NCBI RefSeq assembly: GCF_018812025.1
Contig: NC_063063.1
Location: forward strand, 1,170,001-1,234,000
Source of the DNA: Megalobrama amblycephala
Taxonomy: Eukaryota; Chordata; Actinopteri; Cypriniformes; Xenocyprididae
Direction: 5' to 3'
Length of the DNA: 64,000 nt
Made by a program: the position numbers and the translations under genes. The notes under the pieces were generated by a model, which saw nothing but the letters and a program-made list of their open reading frames with translations, did not search any database and had not been told where the DNA came from. Positions 61,272 through 64,000 of the stretch are shown here, one piece after another (position 1 is the first letter of the stretch; every line of letters starts with the position of its first letter).

Positions 61272-61440
61272 CACACACCATGGGGACTCTCCATAGGCAT
61301 AATGGTTTTTATACTGTACAAATCGTTTATTCTCTCCCCTACCATCACAGAAAACTGTCTGCATTTTTACATTTTTAATAAAACATCATTTAGTATATTT
61401 ATTAATCCATTTCCCCCATGGGGACTGCTGGAAACATACA
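61272..61440 (+). mobile_element. Interspersed repeat with GGGGAC landmarks, copy 2
   Basis: GGGGACTCTCCATAGGCATA, AATGGTTTTTATACTGTACA and CCCCCATGGGGACTGCTGG match 44203-44440. It is preceded by a short AC run. The 110-aa ORF at 61248-61580 is largely built from it. Confidence 0.7.
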
Positions 61441-62800
61441 GTATGTTACTCTCAATGTCAATCAAAGGACACAGTCCGGAATATTTCCGAATGAATGTGA
61501 AGCAGTTTCACAGGTCAGGATCCTGCTTAATGGAGTCAAAGCAGTCTAAACGCTCTGACCAGATGGCAAACTGGACATAATCCACACCGCCAAAATGTCA
61601 GGACAATCAAAGTCACCTCTCCAAAAACAGCAAGGACAGAGGTAAACCTCACATTATTTACAGCCTACTAAGTGTGCATACTGAGCTGCTGCAAACACAC
61701 TGAATAAAGGTGAATCAGAGAATCCAGTGGGGAAAAAAAGGGATCACAGAGACTCAATTTGTGGCTCTTATAGTATCATGTCCGACTAAATCCAGTCATG
61801 CGCGTGTCTGAGAGCATCTGACCGATAACCCTTATGTCTCCATGACAACTACCGTGAGCCGCCTGCATGCAGACATCATCATAAACACACACACACACGC
61901 ACAGTGAATGTGAATGATAATAGTAATTCACTTGTTAACTGCATTATTTCATGAATCAGCAAAATCCCAGGACAGTGCAGCCCACGTTCACCACAACAAC
62001 CCTTCATATTTCAGCACAAATAGAGCAGAGTATGTGACTGATTCCTTCAGGATGAATTTATAACACTAAATAGATTCTCAAGAGAATTGAAGAGACATTA
62101 TTTGCCCTTCTGGATATTCAATCCTGCCACATTGCATTTGGGTACGAGGCACTTGAAAACCAGTGAGCTGATTTAAATTTCAGTCTTTTCCCTCATACTA
62201 AACTATATTACTTGCCATAAAACTGCTTGTTAATGGTACGTTTATGGTGCTTTTTCTCCTTTTTGGAGAACATCAAATATTCTACATGAGAAAGAAAGTC
62301 ATGCAGGTCATTTTTGGGTGAACTTTAGGAACATACAAAATGTTTATCGGGCATTAAAGTACTTTGGAGTTTTGGCAATGGGTTATTAGATTCACAAAAC
62401 ATAATTAGCTATGCGACTAAGCTAATTAAATGCAAAACTTTTCAATATACATCATGCATGAATGCATCTGAACGCTGCTGAGTGTGTTCAGAATACAGCC
62501 GAGCGCTGCTCTCGTCTGCTGATTGTGTCAGATGAAGACAGGAGCTAATTGAGGTTTAGCTCCCTTCCCATGATGCACGGCTTTCATGAACCCATTCTCT
62601 CACGAAGCTCAACAAAGACATGGCAGTAAGTCATAAGTTCATCCCTCATTATGCAATAATAAAACTCTAACGTGAGCACAGAAGGTCTCTGAGCAAACTC
62701 ACTCGCTGATGGAGCGTTTGACGGATCAAAGCCTCGTTTCAGTACAGATGTGTGATGATGTCATGAGTCAGTCTCAAGTGTGCAAAAGGTAAGATAATAT
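61441..62800. other. Low-repeat sequence, no exon seen
   Basis: Presumed gsg1l2-like intron. Balanced-composition stretches (61440-61870 and 62450-62760) lack a recognisable GSG1L exon on the minus strand. Confidence 0.5.
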
Positions 62801-62814
62801 TACAAAGATATTAT

Positions 62815-63029
62815 TATCACTTTGACTACATAATATAATATAAAATATAATAATGTAATATGTCAAAATTATAATATATTACCTTTAGATCTATAATAAT
62901 AATAATATCTTATAGATTCTTCATTATATAATATAATATAATATAATATAATAGTCTAAATTAAAATGTCTTACCTTTATTATTTATATTATTATTAGTA
63001 GTAGCAGCAGCAGTAGTAGTAGTGGTAGT

Positions 63030-63066
<37 letters not shown>

Positions 63067-64000
63067 TTTAAAGATGAGATATTACCAGTTTGACTGATCA
63101 TATAGATTCTTTATAATATAATATAATATAATATAATATAATATAATATAATATAATATAATATAATATAATATAATATAATATAATATAATATAATATA
63201 ATGTAATATAATATAATATGTCAAAATTATAATGTCTTACCTTTATCATTTTTATTATTATTATTATTAGTAGTAGTATTAATAATATTTAAAAGGTGAT
63301 ATATTACCAGTTTGACTATTCATATAGATTCTTCATAATATAATATAATATAATATAATATAATATAATATAATATAATGTAATATAATATAATATAATA
63401 TAATATAATATAATATAATATAATATAATATAATATGTCAAAATTATAATATCTTACCTCTAGATCTATAATAATAATATCTTATAAATTCTTCATAATA
63501 TATATAATATATATAATATAATATAATATAATATAATATAATATAATATAATATAATATAATATAATATAATATTAATATAATATAATATAATATGTCAA
63601 AATTATAATGTCTTACCTTTATCATTTTTATTATTATTATTATTAGTAGTAGTATTAATAATAATATTAGTATTAATAGGTGATATATTACCAGTTTGAC
63701 TATTCATATAGATTCTTCATAATATAATATAATATAATATAATATAATATAATATAATATAATATAATATAATAATATATATAATAGAATATAATAGAAT
63801 ATAATGTGATATAATATAATATAATATAATATAATATGTCAAAATTATAATATATTACCTTTAGATCTATAATAATAATATCTTATAAATTCTTCATAAT
63901 ATAATATAATATAATATAATATAATATAATATAATATAATATAATATAATATAATATAATATAATATAATATAATATAATAGTCAAAATTATAATATCTT
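62815..64000. repeat. Composite pentanucleotide microsatellite with higher-order repeat
   Basis: Long (ATAAT)n runs (for example 63118-63200, 63336-63435, 63505-63590, 63718-63775 and 63897-63980) alternate with a conserved spacer: GTCAAAATTATAATRTCTTA, CCTTTATCATTTTTATTATT, a TTATTAGTAGTAGTATTAAT block and TTACCAGTTTGACTATTCAT. The spacer plus microsatellite recurs about every 380-400 bp, and a shorter spacer variant with ACCTTTAGATCTATAATAAT alternates with it. It continues past the right edge. Confidence 0.95.

Overview
The window is vertebrate genomic DNA, very probably from a cypriniform (carp/zebrafish-like) teleost. It is AT-rich and intron-dominated. Its vertebrate gene fragments are split by GT-AG introns, and most of the rest is dispersed palindromic (MITE-like) repeats, minisatellites and microsatellites of the kind common in cyprinids. 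There is no sign of bacterial operons, phage, CRISPR arrays or rRNA. The species assignment is inference.

Three genes are supported. (1) At 2203-2414 (+) lies the last coding exon of a dhrs7c-type short-chain dehydrogenase gene whose other exons are left of the window. (2) A complete two-exon heparan sulfate 3-O-sulfotransferase gene (HS3ST3/6 type, 340 aa) has exon 1 at 38459-38862 and exon 2 at 52593-53211 (+), separated by a 13.7 kb repeat-filled intron. (3) On the minus strand are the last two coding exons (59213-59324 and 57452-57755) of a gsg1l2-type claudin-superfamily gene whose 5' part lies beyond the right edge. DHRS7C and GSG1L2 are neighbours on human 17p13.1 and HS3ST3 genes lie on the same arm, so the block looks like a compacted ancestral linkage.

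Layout: 1-2.0 kb, palindromic element with a 22-bp minisatellite; 2.2-3.2 kb, dhrs7c end; 4-7 kb, foldback elements and a 42-bp minisatellite; 8.4-10.7 and 12.1-13.5 kb, two more 22-bp-array elements; 15.1-18.1 kb, 82-bp minisatellite; 20.6-22.2 kb, 46-bp minisatellite; 23.95-26.49 kb, a young LTR retroelement with a single gag-like, repeat-rich ORF and no pol; 27.6-28.6 kb, SINE remnant and interspersed repeat; 30.7-32.1 kb, a MITE-like element carrying a 51-bp minisatellite; 35.9-38.0 kb, two further palindromic elements just upstream of the hs3st promoter; 39.3-52.2 kb, hs3st intron with three 22-bp-array elements and a second 82-bp array; 53.2-64 kb, gsg1l2 3' end, foldback elements and pentanucleotide microsatellites.

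The most unusual feature is one family of palindromic, MITE-like elements with ends reading CACTCTAAAAAATGCTGGG. It has ten copies covering about a fifth of the window. In seven of them a subterminal motif of the inverted repeat has expanded into 22-bp minisatellites of roughly 0.5 to 2.2 kb; where the element core survives, the array sits on one arm only. Two other minisatellites (51 bp and 82 bp) also appear to ride inside dispersed elements, so minisatellite growth inside small transposons is a recurring theme here.
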